Shown in pieces: positions 17,916-27,490 of a stretch of DNA of 64,000 nucleotides (positions within the stretch are counted from its first letter, which is position 1; every line of letters starts with the position of its first letter). The notes under the pieces are model-generated. The model saw only the letters and a program-made list of their open reading frames with translations. It was not told where the DNA came from and did no database searches. Both the position numbers and the translations under genes were made by a program. This DNA is from Endozoicomonas montiporae CL-33 (lineage in GTDB: Bacteria; Pseudomonadota; Gammaproteobacteria; Pseudomonadales; Endozoicomonadaceae), in contig NZ_CP013251.1 of assembly GCF_001583435.1 (NCBI RefSeq), forward strand, positions 1,096,501 through 1,160,500. Reading direction: 5' to 3'.

Positions 17916-19144
17916 ATGAACAAGGCCAGTAGTGAGTCACTGTCCATTCGTCTTGCTGTTATGCTCGCAGCTCTGGTCGCTATTGGACCCTTCGCCATTG
18001 ATACCTACCTCCCCGCTTTACCGGCAATGGCTGCCGACTTCGGTACATCCTCAGCCAGCCTGCAGTTAACGGTCAGTTATTATTTTCTTGGCGCTGCGGT
18101 AGGACAAATCATCGGCGGTCCTGTTTCAGACAGCAGAGGCCGAAAACCGGTTGCCCTGTTTGGGCTAGGTCTTTTTTTAGTGGCAAGCCTGTTAATCAGT
18201 CAGGTTGAATCGGTAAGCCAGATGCTTTTTCTGCGATTTATTCAGGCGTTAGGCGGCGGTGCAACGGTCGTTATTGCAGCAGCGACGGTGAGAGATCGAT
18301 ACAGCGACAAACGGGAAGCCGCAAAGATGTTGTCCCTGGTCTCGATGATCATGCTGATGGCTCCCATGGTGGCGCCCAGCTTTGGCGCAGTCGTGCTCGC
18401 TTTTTCACAATGGCGCACCATTTTTGTTGCACTGGCGGTATACAGCGGCCTGTTGCTGGTGATGGTGGTGTTTTATTTCCCTGAAACTCATCACCGGGGA
18501 GAGGCGTCGTCTTCATCGGTTCGTACAGTTATTAAAGCGTATGGAAAAGTGTTAAGGCATACCAGAGCCATGGGCTTTATTCTCTGCATTAGTTTTGGTC
18601 TGGGGGGCTGTTTACTTTTCTGACCTCTTCACCTTTTGCCTATATGGAATATTTCGGCATTTCACCCAATATTTATCCGCTGTTGTTTGGTGCCAATGTT
18701 TTGCTTTATATGGTGCTGAACCGGTTTAATATGAAGCTTCTCAACCGATACGACCCAATACAGCTCATTCCGGTTGGGCTAACCCTGCAGGTTGCTGCCT
18801 CCTTCTCACTGGTGGTGTATACGGTGATGTTCGAACCTCAGTTTATTGTTGTTTATCTTCTGATTCTGATGAACATCTGTTCCATCAGCCTGATTGCTGC
18901 TAATGCGACCAGTTGTGCCCTGAAGTATTTTCCTGACGTGTCAGGTACAGCCAATGCCGTGATTGGTACCATGAACTTTGGGCTGGCAGGATTGACCGGG
19001 ATCATAGCATCTCTGTTTCATGATGGTACGCTTCTGCCGATGGTTGTCACCATGCTGGTAGGGAGCTCCCTTTCTTTGCTGGCATTTACGGTGAGCAGAC
19101 GGGTGCCGGAGCCTGATTTTGAACAGGCTCGCCACCGCCTCTGA
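17916..19144 (+). pseudogene. Bcr/CflA-type MFS drug efflux transporter, frameshifted in a G tract
   Basis: Two adjoining frames together encode a normal ~409-residue Bcr/CflA-family major facilitator. The first (17916-18623) carries TM1-7 with the motifs DTYLPALPAM and GPVSDSRGRKPVALFG and the signature LRFIQALGGGATVVIAAATVR-like region. The second continues from 18608 with LFTFLTSSPFAYMEYFG and the rest to 19144. The join lies at a run of six G (18602-18607). Seven Gs would give the uninterrupted sequence GLGGLFTFLTSSPF, so one G is missing. This is either a sequencing error, a real null mutation or a phase-variable tract. Family role: proton-driven export of drugs or small metabolites across the inner membrane. 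Confidence 0.88.
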
Positions 19145-19251
19145 TAGCCTGCCTGCATAAGTTCTATCGAAACTTCCGATTAGAACTCTGATGCCCAGTC
19201 CGTAAAGTAGAGATTGCATATAATAAAACATCCACCTGAATGGAGGTTGGA

Positions 19252-20703
19252 ATGAGCAAGACGTACTTGACTACCGCTAGTGGTGCCCCGGTTGCTGACG
19301 ACAACAACAGTGTTTCTGCGGGAGAGCGAGGCTCACTGACATTTGACAATGTTCATCTGTTTGAAAAGCTTGCTCATTTTAACCGCGAAAGAATTCCAGA
19401 GCGTGTCGTTCATGCCAGGGGTTATGGAGCCTATGGTACATTTACCCTGAATAAGGACCTGTCCGACTATACAATCGCAGACTTTCTCAAGGATGCTGGT
19501 AAGAAAACGGATGTGTTTCTACGCTTTTCCACCGTAGCCGGTGGTCAGGATTCGGGTGATTACGTCAGGGATGTCAGAGGTTTTGCCCTGCGCTTTTATA
19601 CAGAACAGGGTAACTACGATATCGTTGGTAATAATACGCCCGTGTTCTTTATTCGTGATCCGGCCAAGTTCCCTGACTTTATCCATTCGCAAAAGAAAGA
19701 CCCGAAAACCAATCTGCCTAATCCTGCGCACCATTTTGAGTTCTGGGCAAACCATCCCCAGTCCATGCACCAGATTACCATTCTTATGTCAGACCGGGGT
19801 ATTCCCAAGTCTCTGAGACATACTAACGGCTATGGCTCCCACACCCTGAGTCTGTGGAATAAAGACGGAGAGCGGTTCTGGGTTAAATGGCACTTCAAGA
19901 CGAATCAGGGCATTGAAACGCTAACCAATGAGGAAGCCGAGAAGCAGCCTGCTGATGGTATGCAGAAAGATCTGGTAGAAGCAATCGACAAGGGCGATTT
20001 CCCCAGCTGGTCAGTGAAGATCCAGATTATGACGGATGAGCAGGCCAGGCAATGCAGCTTTAACCCGTTTGATCTGACCAAGGTCTGGCCTCACAGTGAG
20101 TTTCCATTAAAAGACATTGGTATACTGGAGTTGAATCGCAATGTTGATAACTACTTTGCTGAAACCGAGCAGGTAGCCTTTGCGCCTTCTAATCTGGTGC
20201 CAGGCGTTGGCGTATCACCCGATAAAGTGTTGCAGGGACGTCTTTTTGCTTATGCGGATGCACACCGTTATCGTCTCGGTGTGAATCATCAACAGATTCC
20301 TGTTAACAAGCCGTTGTGTCCGGTGCATCACTATCAGCGTGATGGTGCGATGGCGGGCGCCAGCGGTTGTCCTGTTACCGGACATCTGCAAAACGGTGAC
20401 GTTAACTTTTATCCGAATGACCGTACTGATGCACCGGCTCCTGCGGCACAGTTTGGTGAACCTTCCATGCCTCTGGAAACCGATGCATGGCTGAAAGCTT
20501 ATGACTCGTCAGATGAAGACAATTACTCTCAGGCAGGCAACTTGTACCGAATTATGTCTGAAGACCGGAAGCAACAGTTGGTGAGTAATATTGCCGGTGG
20601 CCTGAGTCAGGCAACGGAATCTGTTCAAAGTCGTATGATTGAGCACTTCACTCGTTGTGATGAAGACTATGGGCAACGCATTCAGGCTTTGCTGGAAGGG
20701 TAA
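19252..20703 (+). CDS. Monofunctional haem catalase
   Basis: About 483 residues, clade-3-like small-subunit catalase that dismutates hydrogen peroxide in the cytoplasm. Visible signatures are the distal His in RVVHARGYGAYG, the distal Asn in YDIVGNNTPVFFIRDP, the substrate-channel segment RFSTVAGGQDSGDYVRD, and the proximal haem Tyr in RLFAYADAHRYRLG. An upstream in-frame ATG at 19240 exists, but GGAGG at 19242-19246 sits 5 nt before the ATG at 19252, which therefore decides the start (MSKTYLTTASG). A TATAAT-like box lies at 19219-19224. It is monocistronic and ends in a strong terminator. Peroxide control by OxyR is likely from the family, but no site was identified. Confidence 0.96.
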   Translation: MSKTYLTTASGAPVADDNNSVSAGERGSLTFDNVHLFEKLAHFNRERIPERVVHARGYGAYGTFTLNKDLSDYTIADFLKDAGKKTDVFLRFSTVAGGQDSGDYVRDVRGFALRFYTEQGNYDIVGNNTPVFFIRDPAKFPDFIHSQKKDPKTNLPNPAHHFEFWANHPQSMHQITILMSDRGIPKSLRHTNGYGSHTLSLWNKDGERFWVKWHFKTNQGIETLTNEEAEKQPADGMQKDLVEAIDKGDFPSWSVKIQIMTDEQARQCSFNPFDLTKVWPHSEFPLKDIGILELNRNVDNYFAETEQVAFAPSNLVPGVGVSPDKVLQGRLFAYADAHRYRLGVNHQQIPVNKPLCPVHHYQRDGAMAGASGCPVTGHLQNGDVNFYPNDRTDAPAPAAQFGEPSMPLETDAWLKAYDSSDEDNYSQAGNLYRIMSEDRKQQLVSNIAGGLSQATESVQSRMIEHFTRCDEDYGQRIQALLEG

Positions 20704-20730
20704 GCAGGAAGTGACTGAATAAACAACGAT

Positions 20731-20760
20731 AGCCCTTTGTATTGCACAAAGGGCTTTTTC
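20731..20760 (+). terminator. Rho-independent terminator after catalase
   Basis: Perfect 10-bp stem AGCCCTTTGT / ACAAAGGGCT with a 5-nt loop, followed by a T-rich tail. It lies 28 bp after the catalase stop. Confidence 0.92.
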
Positions 20761-20777
20761 GTAGTGCTAAGCAATGG

Positions 20778-20993
20778 TTATTGCTGCTTTGATAGTCGTG
20801 ACTTTACACTGTCAACCACTCCACCCAGTCCGGGTCTTTCTCCCAGCTTTATGACATACAGTGGCTTTTCGGTGAATCTTGGAAAGTCTGCCTGAAAGTA
20901 GAATGTTTTACTGTTAACGATCAGTTCCTGATTCTTGGTCAGGCCAAGAAAGGCCACCACAATAATCACCAGCGTAAAAAAGAAGCGAAGCAT
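20778..20993 (-). CDS. Small single-pass membrane protein, unknown
   Basis: 71 residues. A hydrophobic N-terminal helix (FFFTLVIIVVAFLGL, residues about 4-18) is followed by a polar domain with the motif KLGERPGLGG. It may be a membrane anchor or uncleaved signal. It lies 27 bp downstream of the lipoprotein hydrolase gene on the same strand, suggesting co-transcription. Wait-free recognition fails: no family is identified. Confidence 0.55.
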   Translation of the reverse strand: MLRFFFTLVIIVVAFLGLTKNQELIVNSKTFYFQADFPRFTEKPLYVIKLGERPGLGGVVDSVKSRLSKQQ

Positions 20994-21020
20994 TAGTTGA
21001 AATCCTGAAGTTGATTAATT

Positions 21021-22202
21021 CTATTCTGTAATAGTTTTAATCGACTTTTCCAGCTCTGCAAAATATGGATTCCATGTCAGCCTTGCGTGAATCTTATTTT
21101 CTTCGCGATAGCCCCAGGCCGAGTACCAGACCGTTTTAGCTGTTGGGCACTGTTCGTTGGCCTGAAGCGTCTGACCATTGTCACACATACGATAGCTGCC
21201 ATTCTGGCCGTAGTAATCGTTGTCAGGCGCAAACAGGGCGTTCATATGTGAAAAATTGCTGATATTGAATTCAGGAATAGAACTTTCCAGGACTGATACT
21301 CTGGAGTCCTTTGTGTCCGGTGCCGTTCCGTACCAGATCAGCTGGCTGTCAGGGTGAGTAAACTGTGTTTCGAATAATGACAGTACGTTTTCAGCATCAA
21401 TCACACTGTCGTTTTCACTGATGGTCATCAAGACAGGAAATGTCACCGGGTTTATATTCAGATCTGAACGTACCGTTTTACTGGTTTTGTAATACTCTCC
21501 TGCGCCGTTCACTGCCAATGAATCATAACGAACATAGTTATTGGCAAGGTCAATATCAGCCCAATCCTTAAAGTAAGACAGTGCCGGAGAGAGAGCCACC
21601 AGACTGCTTTTGGGTTTATAACCCGGAGAAAACAGCAGCATGCCTTTTACCGTATCGGCTTTTTGTTGTGTCGCCCAGCTGGTTACCAGATTTGCGCCGG
21701 TAGAAAAGCCTCCCAGCCAGAGCTGATCGACTTCTAAAGCCATTAAATCTGCATGATGAGAAACAGCATCCTCCCAGTCTTCCATGGTCACTTGAATAAG
21801 ATCCGCCGGTTTGGAGCCATGACCAGGCAGTAGAATGGTTCTGACCAGAAAACCTTGTTGTGCCAGAAGCGGAGCGATATCAACAAAGGAGTATGGTGAG
21901 TCGCCCAAACCATGTACCAGCAGAATGCCTTTTGTCGGTGCGGTTTTATCGGACGGGTTATTTTTGACAGGTGCCAGCTCAAATGGACTGTTACTGTCCA
22001 GCTCAAGGCGTTTGTTTTGGGTAATGAATGCCCGGTTATGACTTAACCATTCGCGAGTGTCGTTTATATAGTCATGGAAAGTCGTTTGATTATAGGCGGG
22101 TTGGGAATCCGAAACAGTAAAAGCCGGGCTGTCAGGCGCCTGACTACAACCACTAAGGCTGAGAGCAAGAAGGAGGCTGGGTATGATGGGTCGATACAAC
22201 AT
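21021..22202 (-). CDS. Alpha/beta-hydrolase lipoprotein
   Basis: 393 residues. A lipoprotein signal with lipobox LSGC (Cys about residue 19) predicts anchoring to a membrane facing the periplasm. The hydrolase core starts at about residue 90 with GILLVHGLGDSPYSF, giving the HG oxyanion segment. The nucleophile elbow is GFSTG (Ser about residue 168). A downstream Asp candidate lies in SENDSVIDAENV and a His in FSHMNALFAP. This resembles serine esterase/lysophospholipase-type hydrolases; the substrate is unknown. It is followed by the small membrane protein gene. Confidence 0.85.
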   Translation of the reverse strand: MLYRPIIPSLLLALSLSGCSQAPDSPAFTVSDSQPAYNQTTFHDYINDTREWLSHNRAFITQNKRLELDSNSPFELAPVKNNPSDKTAPTKGILLVHGLGDSPYSFVDIAPLLAQQGFLVRTILLPGHGSKPADLIQVTMEDWEDAVSHHADLMALEVDQLWLGGFSTGANLVTSWATQQKADTVKGMLLFSPGYKPKSSLVALSPALSYFKDWADIDLANNYVRYDSLAVNGAGEYYKTSKTVRSDLNINPVTFPVLMTISENDSVIDAENVLSLFETQFTHPDSQLIWYGTAPDTKDSRVSVLESSIPEFNISNFSHMNALFAPDNDYYGQNGSYRMCDNGQTLQANEQCPTAKTVWYSAWGYREENKIHARLTWNPYFAELEKSIKTITE

Positions 22203-22300
22203 CTTCGTAATTATTTTTTAGATAAGCCGGTTAAGCCTGACTATACCAAAGTCTTTGGTCAGATAAAAAATTATGAAAATGCGAACGTTGCTGTTTGCCG

Positions 22301-22339
22301 TCGAAGCACAACAGGAAGGTCGTAGCTATTGTGCTTCGA
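22301..22339. terminator. Hairpin downstream of the metallo-hydrolase gene
   Basis: Perfect 11-bp inverted repeat TCGAAGCACAA / TTGTGCTTCGA with a 17-nt loop, 12 bp after the stop of the minus-strand metallo-hydrolase gene. There is no U-run, so it may be a Rho-assisted terminator or an RNA-stabilising hairpin. Confidence 0.45.
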
Positions 22340-22350
22340 TGGCTGAGCTT

Positions 22351-23427
22351 TTACCACCAGGGTTTTCGTGGCTCAGGGCTTTCCAGTTGAAGGATTTCGC
22401 CAAACTTAGGTGTCAGCACCTGCTGGTTATGCTTTTTGCCTGCGGCAATGACTCTTTCCAAAGGCTCGTACCAGGCGTGTAAAGCCAGATCAAAGGTAGC
22501 GTTGTGTACTGGTACCATCCATTTTCCGCGAAGGTCTTTATGTGCCTGAACACTCTCTTCCGGAAACATATGAATGTTGGCCCACTCCTGGTGGTAAGCA
22601 CCGGTTTCAATAAAGGTCAGGTCGAAGGGGCCATAGCGGTCGCCAATGGTTTTGAAACCATCAAAATAACCACTGTCACCGCTGAAAAAAAACCGTTCAC
22701 TGTCTGTCATAATGACCCAGGAAGCCCATAAGGTTTTGTTTCTGTCCATCAGACCCCGGCCAGAAAAGTGCTGGGCAGGTGTAGCAACCAGCTTAATGTC
22801 ACCATGAAGCGCCGATTCCCACCAGTCGAGTTCGGTGATTTTGTCTTCAGCAACCCCCCATGTCTGCATCAACTTTCCCACACCAAGCGGAACATAAAAC
22901 TGTTTAACGCGGTTTTCAAGTTTCAGGATGGTGTCTTTATCCAAATGGTCATAATGGTCATGGGAAATAATGACACCCTCAAGATCAGGCAAAGCCTCAA
23001 GTTCTATCGGGGCTTCGTGAAAGCGTTTTGGTCCGGCCCACTGAACCGGAGAAGCCCGTTCAGAGAACACTGGATCCATCAGCCAGTAACCCTCATTCAG
23101 TCGAAGCAGGATTGACGAATGGCCCAGCTTGACGGCAAGAGTGCCTTCCAGTTTTTCCATGGCTGACAGAGTCAGAGGTTCAACAGGGATGGTCTGACTG
23201 GGAGTAGCGTCTGACGACTTTTCCCCCATGGTGCGCCACATGATTTTTGGAAAACTGCTGAGTCCGGCAGCTTTTTCGCCACTGGCATTTTGAAATTTGC
23301 CATTGCTGAGCAGGTCTGTACCCGTTATCCGAGAGTCAGCAAATGCATTAGAACTGATACCTACGGTCATGGCAATAACTCCAAAATAACTCAAAAGGCG
23401 TTGAAAATAGCGGCTTGATCGTGACAT
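22351..23427 (-). CDS. Exported metallo-beta-lactamase-fold hydrolase (NAPE-PLD/UlaG-like)
   Basis: 358 residues with an N-terminal signal peptide (cleavage probably near SSNAFADS). The metal-binding motif is SHDHYDHLD at about residue 155, matching HxHxDH. Further His/Asp ligands are offered by TPAQHFSGRG, FFSGDSGYF and VPVHNATFDL. The WAGPKRFHEAP region and overall order match bacterial relatives of N-acylphosphatidylethanolamine phospholipase D and UlaG lactonases. The exact substrate cannot be assigned. It is divergent from a TetR gene, with paired repeats in the shared intergenic region, so repression by that TetR is likely. Confidence 0.85.
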   Translation of the reverse strand: MSRSSRYFQRLLSYFGVIAMTVGISSNAFADSRITGTDLLSNGKFQNASGEKAAGLSSFPKIMWRTMGEKSSDATPSQTIPVEPLTLSAMEKLEGTLAVKLGHSSILLRLNEGYWLMDPVFSERASPVQWAGPKRFHEAPIELEALPDLEGVIISHDHYDHLDKDTILKLENRVKQFYVPLGVGKLMQTWGVAEDKITELDWWESALHGDIKLVATPAQHFSGRGLMDRNKTLWASWVIMTDSERFFFSGDSGYFDGFKTIGDRYGPFDLTFIETGAYHQEWANIHMFPEESVQAHKDLRGKWMVPVHNATFDLALHAWYEPLERVIAAGKKHNQQVLTPKFGEILQLESPEPRKPWW

Positions 23428-23452
23428 AGGGTGCGATATGGGTATGGTTCAA

Positions 23453-23515
23453 AAAGTAAACTGATGAGTTTAGTATAGGGAAGTCTTTCAGAAAGTAAAC
23501 TGATAAGTGTAATAT
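23453..23515. promoter_or_regulatory. Paired operator-like repeats for the divergent TetR
   Basis: Two direct copies of AAAGTAAACTGATRAGTKTA occur at 23453-23476 and 23492-23515, 39 bp apart. Each contains a dyad (AAACT..AGTTT in the first, AAACT..AGTGT in the second). They lie between the metallo-hydrolase start and the TetR start, the expected place for a TetR operator controlling both. Confidence 0.6.
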
Positions 23516-23563
23516 TGGTGTGTAAAGATTTTGAATGGCTTGAAAACTGCCAGGGTGAGTAAT

Positions 23564-24181
23564 ATGGCTGAAAAAACGCTGACAAGAAGTCAGCAGAAAC
23601 GCGCTTCTATTCTTGAAGCGGCAACCAATGAGTTCAAAGAGAGGGGCGTTCAGGGTGCCAGTATGGACCGGATTTCAGAGCGAGCCGGAGTTTCAAAAAG
23701 AACAGTCTATAACCATTTTCCCAGTAAAGAAGAGCTGTTTCTGGATATTGCCAACAGCCTCTGGCAGCGTGTTAAGGCCGCAGAGTCTATGGAGTATGTT
23801 TCAGAAAGGCCATTGGCTGAGCAGCTGAAAGGTTTTGCACTGGCGACAATGAACTTATACGCAGTGGATGATTACATCTGTCTTTCCCGCTGCATTCTGG
23901 CTGAGTATATGCATTCAGAAACCCTTGCCAGGCAGGCTATGGCAAAGATCAGTGAAGATGACTCCGGTCTGGTACGCTGGCTGCAGGCAGGAATAAACGA
24001 CAAACGATTGGTCAGTGGTGATCCGGAGTTTATGGCGACGCAACTCATTTATTTGCTGAAGGGGTTTGGTTTCTGGCCTCAGGCAATCGGGCATTCACCG
24101 CTATTAACACCTGAGCAGCAACAAGAGGTCGTTGAGTCTACCATCGCCATGTTTTTGAATCAGTATGAGTTGAAGGAGTAG
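23564..24181 (+). CDS. TetR/AcrR-family transcriptional repressor
   Basis: 205 residues. The N-terminal helix-turn-helix is plain: ILEAATNEFKERG, then MDRISERAGVSKRTVYNHF, then PSKEELFLDI. The C-terminal domain, which senses an unknown ligand, resembles TetR_C regulators of efflux or lipid genes. A longer frame opens at a TTG at 23531, but AGGGTGAG precedes the ATG at 23564, so the protein starts MAEKTLTR. It is divergent from the metallo-hydrolase gene and three bases from the glycosylase gene. Autoregulation through the paired repeats upstream is likely. Confidence 0.9.
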   Translation: MAEKTLTRSQQKRASILEAATNEFKERGVQGASMDRISERAGVSKRTVYNHFPSKEELFLDIANSLWQRVKAAESMEYVSERPLAEQLKGFALATMNLYAVDDYICLSRCILAEYMHSETLARQAMAKISEDDSGLVRWLQAGINDKRLVSGDPEFMATQLIYLLKGFGFWPQAIGHSPLLTPEQQQEVVESTIAMFLNQYELKE

Positions 24182-24184
24182 AGT

Positions 24185-24889
24185 GTGAAACAGGAAAGCT
24201 ATCAGGTGATTTATGATCGGGCCTGTGAACGCAAGGGTGGAGAGCGGGCTTTGGAAACACTGCTGGCAAAGCCTTTGTCACCGGCTCGGTTGCAGCGTAT
24301 TCCTGATGACCGTTATCTGGCAGAGTTAACCCGCAAAGTCTTTCAGAGTGGTTTTGTATGGCGGGTGGTGGATCAGAAGTGGCAAGATTTTGAAGAGGTA
24401 TTCTGGGGTTTCGATATTGAGAAACTGCTGATGATGCCCGATGACATGCTGGAACGAAAAGCCACCGATCCGAAAATCATACGACACCTGAGAAAGGTCT
24501 GGAGCATTCGGGACAATGCCCTGATGATCAGTGATGTTGCCCGCGAGCACGGCAGCTTTGGTCAGTTCATTGCCCAATGGCCGGAAGAGAATATCGTTGG
24601 TTTATGGATGTATCTTAAGAAACATGGTTCCCGGCTTGGAGGTAACACCGGCCCCTATGCGTTGCGCGCCATTGGTAAAGACTCATTTTTACTGACCCGG
24701 GATATTGAAGGGTACTTTAGAGCCATGAAAATCATTGATGGCAGCGTCAGCAGTCAGAAGAGCCTTAAAGCCATTCAGGGCTTTTTTAACCAGCTACATG
24801 ACAGCAGTGGCCGCAGTTATACCGAACTCAGTCAATTATTGGCATTCGGGGTTGGAGAAAATCGGGTACAGGCAGAAGTTACTAATTAA
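24185..24889 (+). CDS. DNA-3-methyladenine glycosylase I-like protein
   Basis: 234 residues with a GTG start three bases after the TetR stop, so translationally linked to it. The segment FQSGFVWRVVDQKWQDFEEV followed by FWGFD and the later IIRHLRKVWSIRDNA match the helical core of the Tag family (COG2818), which excises alkylated adenine. The usual Tag N-terminus with its Cys-Trp zinc motif is absent, as in a divergent subgroup common in pseudomonad-like bacteria. Catalytic competence is therefore uncertain. Confidence 0.7.
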   Translation: MKQESYQVIYDRACERKGGERALETLLAKPLSPARLQRIPDDRYLAELTRKVFQSGFVWRVVDQKWQDFEEVFWGFDIEKLLMMPDDMLERKATDPKIIRHLRKVWSIRDNALMISDVAREHGSFGQFIAQWPEENIVGLWMYLKKHGSRLGGNTGPYALRAIGKDSFLLTRDIEGYFRAMKIIDGSVSSQKSLKAIQGFFNQLHDSSGRSYTELSQLLAFGVGENRVQAEVTN

Positions 24890-24972
24890 TTGCCTTTTCG
24901 ATTTCTCTGTATTCCTTTTCCCGCAAGGCTTGGGCAAACTTATCGGTTTACCGGTTAATCGAGTCACGTGTA

Positions 24973-25923
24973 ATGCTAGATACCCTGTTGTTTACAGCTG
25001 GAGTCACTCTGCCTGTTTGTATAATGCTACTGGCAGGTATTCTGTTAAAGAAGACAGGGTATATTGATGATCATTTTATAAGCGTTTCATCCCGCCTGGT
25101 GTTTAACTTTGGTCTGCCTGCTGTTCTTTTTTTCAGCCTTTCTTCTCTGGATCACAGTGAGCCGTTTGATGCGGATTTGCTGTTGTTCACCTGCGTGGTC
25201 ACTATCGCCGGTTTCTTTCTTGCCTGGCTTCTGTCTCTGAAGGTTGTTGCGGCATGGCAGGATCGGGGCGTGTTTATACAGGGGGCTGCCCGTGGCAACC
25301 TGGCGGTTGTGGGGCTGGCTCTGGCCGGAAATATGTATGGCGAAGCCGGTATTGCACAACTGTCGTTAATGATGGCCATTACCATTCCTGTCTATAACAT
25401 TCTGTCGATCATACTGCTGACGTATTACGGGCAGGATCGGTCACAGCAGGTCAGCCCCGCCAAACTGATCAAAGATATCGTTTCCAATCCGTTGATTATG
25501 GCCGTGTTTGCGGGTGTGCTATTCAGTACAAACGGGCTGGAGATCCCTGGTGTGATCGACAAAGTGGGCAACTATTTTGCCCAGATCACCCTGCCACTGG
25601 CTTTGTTGGGCGTAGGCGGTACGCTCAGTATCAGGGCGCTGGGAAAAACCAGTCATGTGTCGTTTTGGGCCAGCCTGTTCAAAGTGGCTGTACTGCCTGC
25701 TATTGCGGTGCCGGTTGCCATTCTTCTTGATTATGACCAGATGGAACTGGGCGTTCTGTTTCTGATGATGTCCTGTCCAACGGCAGCAGCCAGTTTCATC
25801 ATGGCAAAAGCTTCCGGTGGAAACGGGGAACTGGCTGCTAATATTATCGTTTTGACCACTCTGGCATCCTTGCCAGCGGTCAGTATAGGGCTGTTTGCCA
25901 TGAGGACTCTGGGGGTTATCTGA
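24973..25923 (+). CDS. AEC-family permease (auxin efflux carrier-like)
   Basis: 316 residues with about ten hydrophobic segments. It begins LLFTAGVTLPVCIMLLAGIL and has the AEC pattern LVFNFGLPAVLFFSLS near residues 40-55, then SNPLIMAVFAGVLF at the start of the second half and MSCPTAAASFIMAKASGGN near the end. AEC proteins export small organic acids or related anions across the inner membrane; the substrate here is unknown. The stop is one base from the ATG of the phospholipase D gene, indicating one operon. Confidence 0.9.
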   Translation: MLDTLLFTAGVTLPVCIMLLAGILLKKTGYIDDHFISVSSRLVFNFGLPAVLFFSLSSLDHSEPFDADLLLFTCVVTIAGFFLAWLLSLKVVAAWQDRGVFIQGAARGNLAVVGLALAGNMYGEAGIAQLSLMMAITIPVYNILSIILLTYYGQDRSQQVSPAKLIKDIVSNPLIMAVFAGVLFSTNGLEIPGVIDKVGNYFAQITLPLALLGVGGTLSIRALGKTSHVSFWASLFKVAVLPAIAVPVAILLDYDQMELGVLFLMMSCPTAAASFIMAKASGGNGELAANIIVLTTLASLPAVSIGLFAMRTLGVI

Positions 25924-25924
25924 G

Positions 25925-27481
25925 ATGTTATTGTCCGGCTGGCGCAAGCCCAGATTCTGGTTGTTACTCATCACGGTTACAGCTCTTTTTACCAACGCGG
26001 GCTGTACTAATCTGCCGAAAAACGTCCAGCGCACCGAGTCCCATGCGTTTACAACAACAGAAAATACGCTGATTGGCACACATATAAAGGAAACTCTGAA
26101 ATCACACTCACAGAATGAAACGGGGTTTTATCCCCTTAGCAACGGCCTTGACGCAATGGCGACCAGACTAGCGCTGATTGATGCTGCCCAAAAAAGCATA
26201 GACGTTCAATACTATCTGTATAAGAACGACCTGGCGGGGCAACTGTTTACCAAACGACTGCTGCATGCCGCTGATAAAGGGGTCAGGGTCAGGATGCTGC
26301 TGGATGATCTGGGAGCGTCTGATAAAGATCGAATGCTATCGGTTCTGAATCAGCATCCGAACATTGAAGTCCGCTTGTTTAACCCGGTCACGACCCGAGG
26401 ATTACTAAGAAGTCTCAATCTGGTCACCGATTTCAGCCGCATAAACCGCCGTATGCACAATAAGTCGTTTATTGTTGATAATCAGATTGCCATCATTGGT
26501 GGACGCAATATTGGCGATGAGTATTTCGATGCCAGTGTCGTTGAGTTTGCTGACCTTGATATGGTTCAGATTGGTGCAGCAGTGCCGGATATTTCGGTCG
26601 ATTTTGATGAATACTGGAACAGTGATTACAGTTACCCGGCTGAAACCATTATTAAAGGGCATGATGTTTCCGATAAAAAGCGCACAAGGTTGATGCGGAA
26701 ACTGGAAAAAGCCATGCAAACGCCGGAAGGGCAGCAGTATTTTATGCGTCTGCAGAATGCGCCGCTTATTGAGAATTTACGTAAAGGTGATTTGCAATGG
26801 TTCTGGGGGCAGGCCAGTGTCTATGCCGATATGCCTGATAAAATTGAACTGGTTGATATTGACAGCAGTATTCACCTGACACCCAGACTGGAGCCGTACT
26901 TTCAGAAAGCACAGGAAGAAGTGATCATGGTGTCGGCGTATTTTGTGCCAGGGAAAGAGGGCATGGCTTTTATACGCTCAATGGTCGAAAGAGGAGTTCG
27001 GGTTACCATTGTGACCAACAGCCTTGCTTCAACCGATGTGGCTCTGGTGCACACCGGTTATAGTCAGTATCGCTCTGAACTGCTTGATCTTGGCGTTGTT
27101 CTGATTGAAATGAAACCCAGTCTCAGTGAAAAGAAAAAGTTTATTCAGGGTTCCAGTAGCCGGGCCAGCCTGCATGCAAAAACCTACATTATTGATGGCA
27201 GTATTGTGTTTGTGGGGTCTCTTAACCTTGATCCCCGTTCCGTCAGGCTGAACACTGAAAACGGTGTGATTTATCATTCGCCGGAACTGGTCAGATACAT
27301 GAAAGAAGAAATGCTCGGGGCGGACCGTAACCTGTACTGGTTACTCCAAAAAAATGGCAATACGATTGAATGGATCAATGGGCAGGGCGAAGTGGATGCC
27401 ACTACGGATCCGGAAACGTCCTGGCTATTGCGCACAGGTATACGTCTGATGTCTATTTTTCCGATTGAAAGTCAATTGTAG
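25925..27481 (+). CDS. Phospholipase D / cardiolipin synthase-like lipoprotein
   Basis: 518 residues. The signal peptide ends in lipobox TNAGC (Cys about residue 28). Two HKD catalytic motifs are intact: HNKSFIVDNQIAIIGGRN near residue 178 and HAKTYIIDGSIVFVGSLN near residue 419. The YLYKNDLAGQLF and VRMLLDDLG stretches also match PLD-superfamily phosphatidyltransferases of the ClsC type. It may act on phospholipids at the envelope. It is preceded at one base by the AEC permease and followed by a hairpin and the VOC gene. Confidence 0.9.
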   Translation: MLLSGWRKPRFWLLLITVTALFTNAGCTNLPKNVQRTESHAFTTTENTLIGTHIKETLKSHSQNETGFYPLSNGLDAMATRLALIDAAQKSIDVQYYLYKNDLAGQLFTKRLLHAADKGVRVRMLLDDLGASDKDRMLSVLNQHPNIEVRLFNPVTTRGLLRSLNLVTDFSRINRRMHNKSFIVDNQIAIIGGRNIGDEYFDASVVEFADLDMVQIGAAVPDISVDFDEYWNSDYSYPAETIIKGHDVSDKKRTRLMRKLEKAMQTPEGQQYFMRLQNAPLIENLRKGDLQWFWGQASVYADMPDKIELVDIDSSIHLTPRLEPYFQKAQEEVIMVSAYFVPGKEGMAFIRSMVERGVRVTIVTNSLASTDVALVHTGYSQYRSELLDLGVVLIEMKPSLSEKKKFIQGSSSRASLHAKTYIIDGSIVFVGSLNLDPRSVRLNTENGVIYHSPELVRYMKEEMLGADRNLYWLLQKNGNTIEWINGQGEVDATTDPETSWLLRTGIRLMSIFPIESQL

Positions 27482-27490
27482 ACTATCCTG

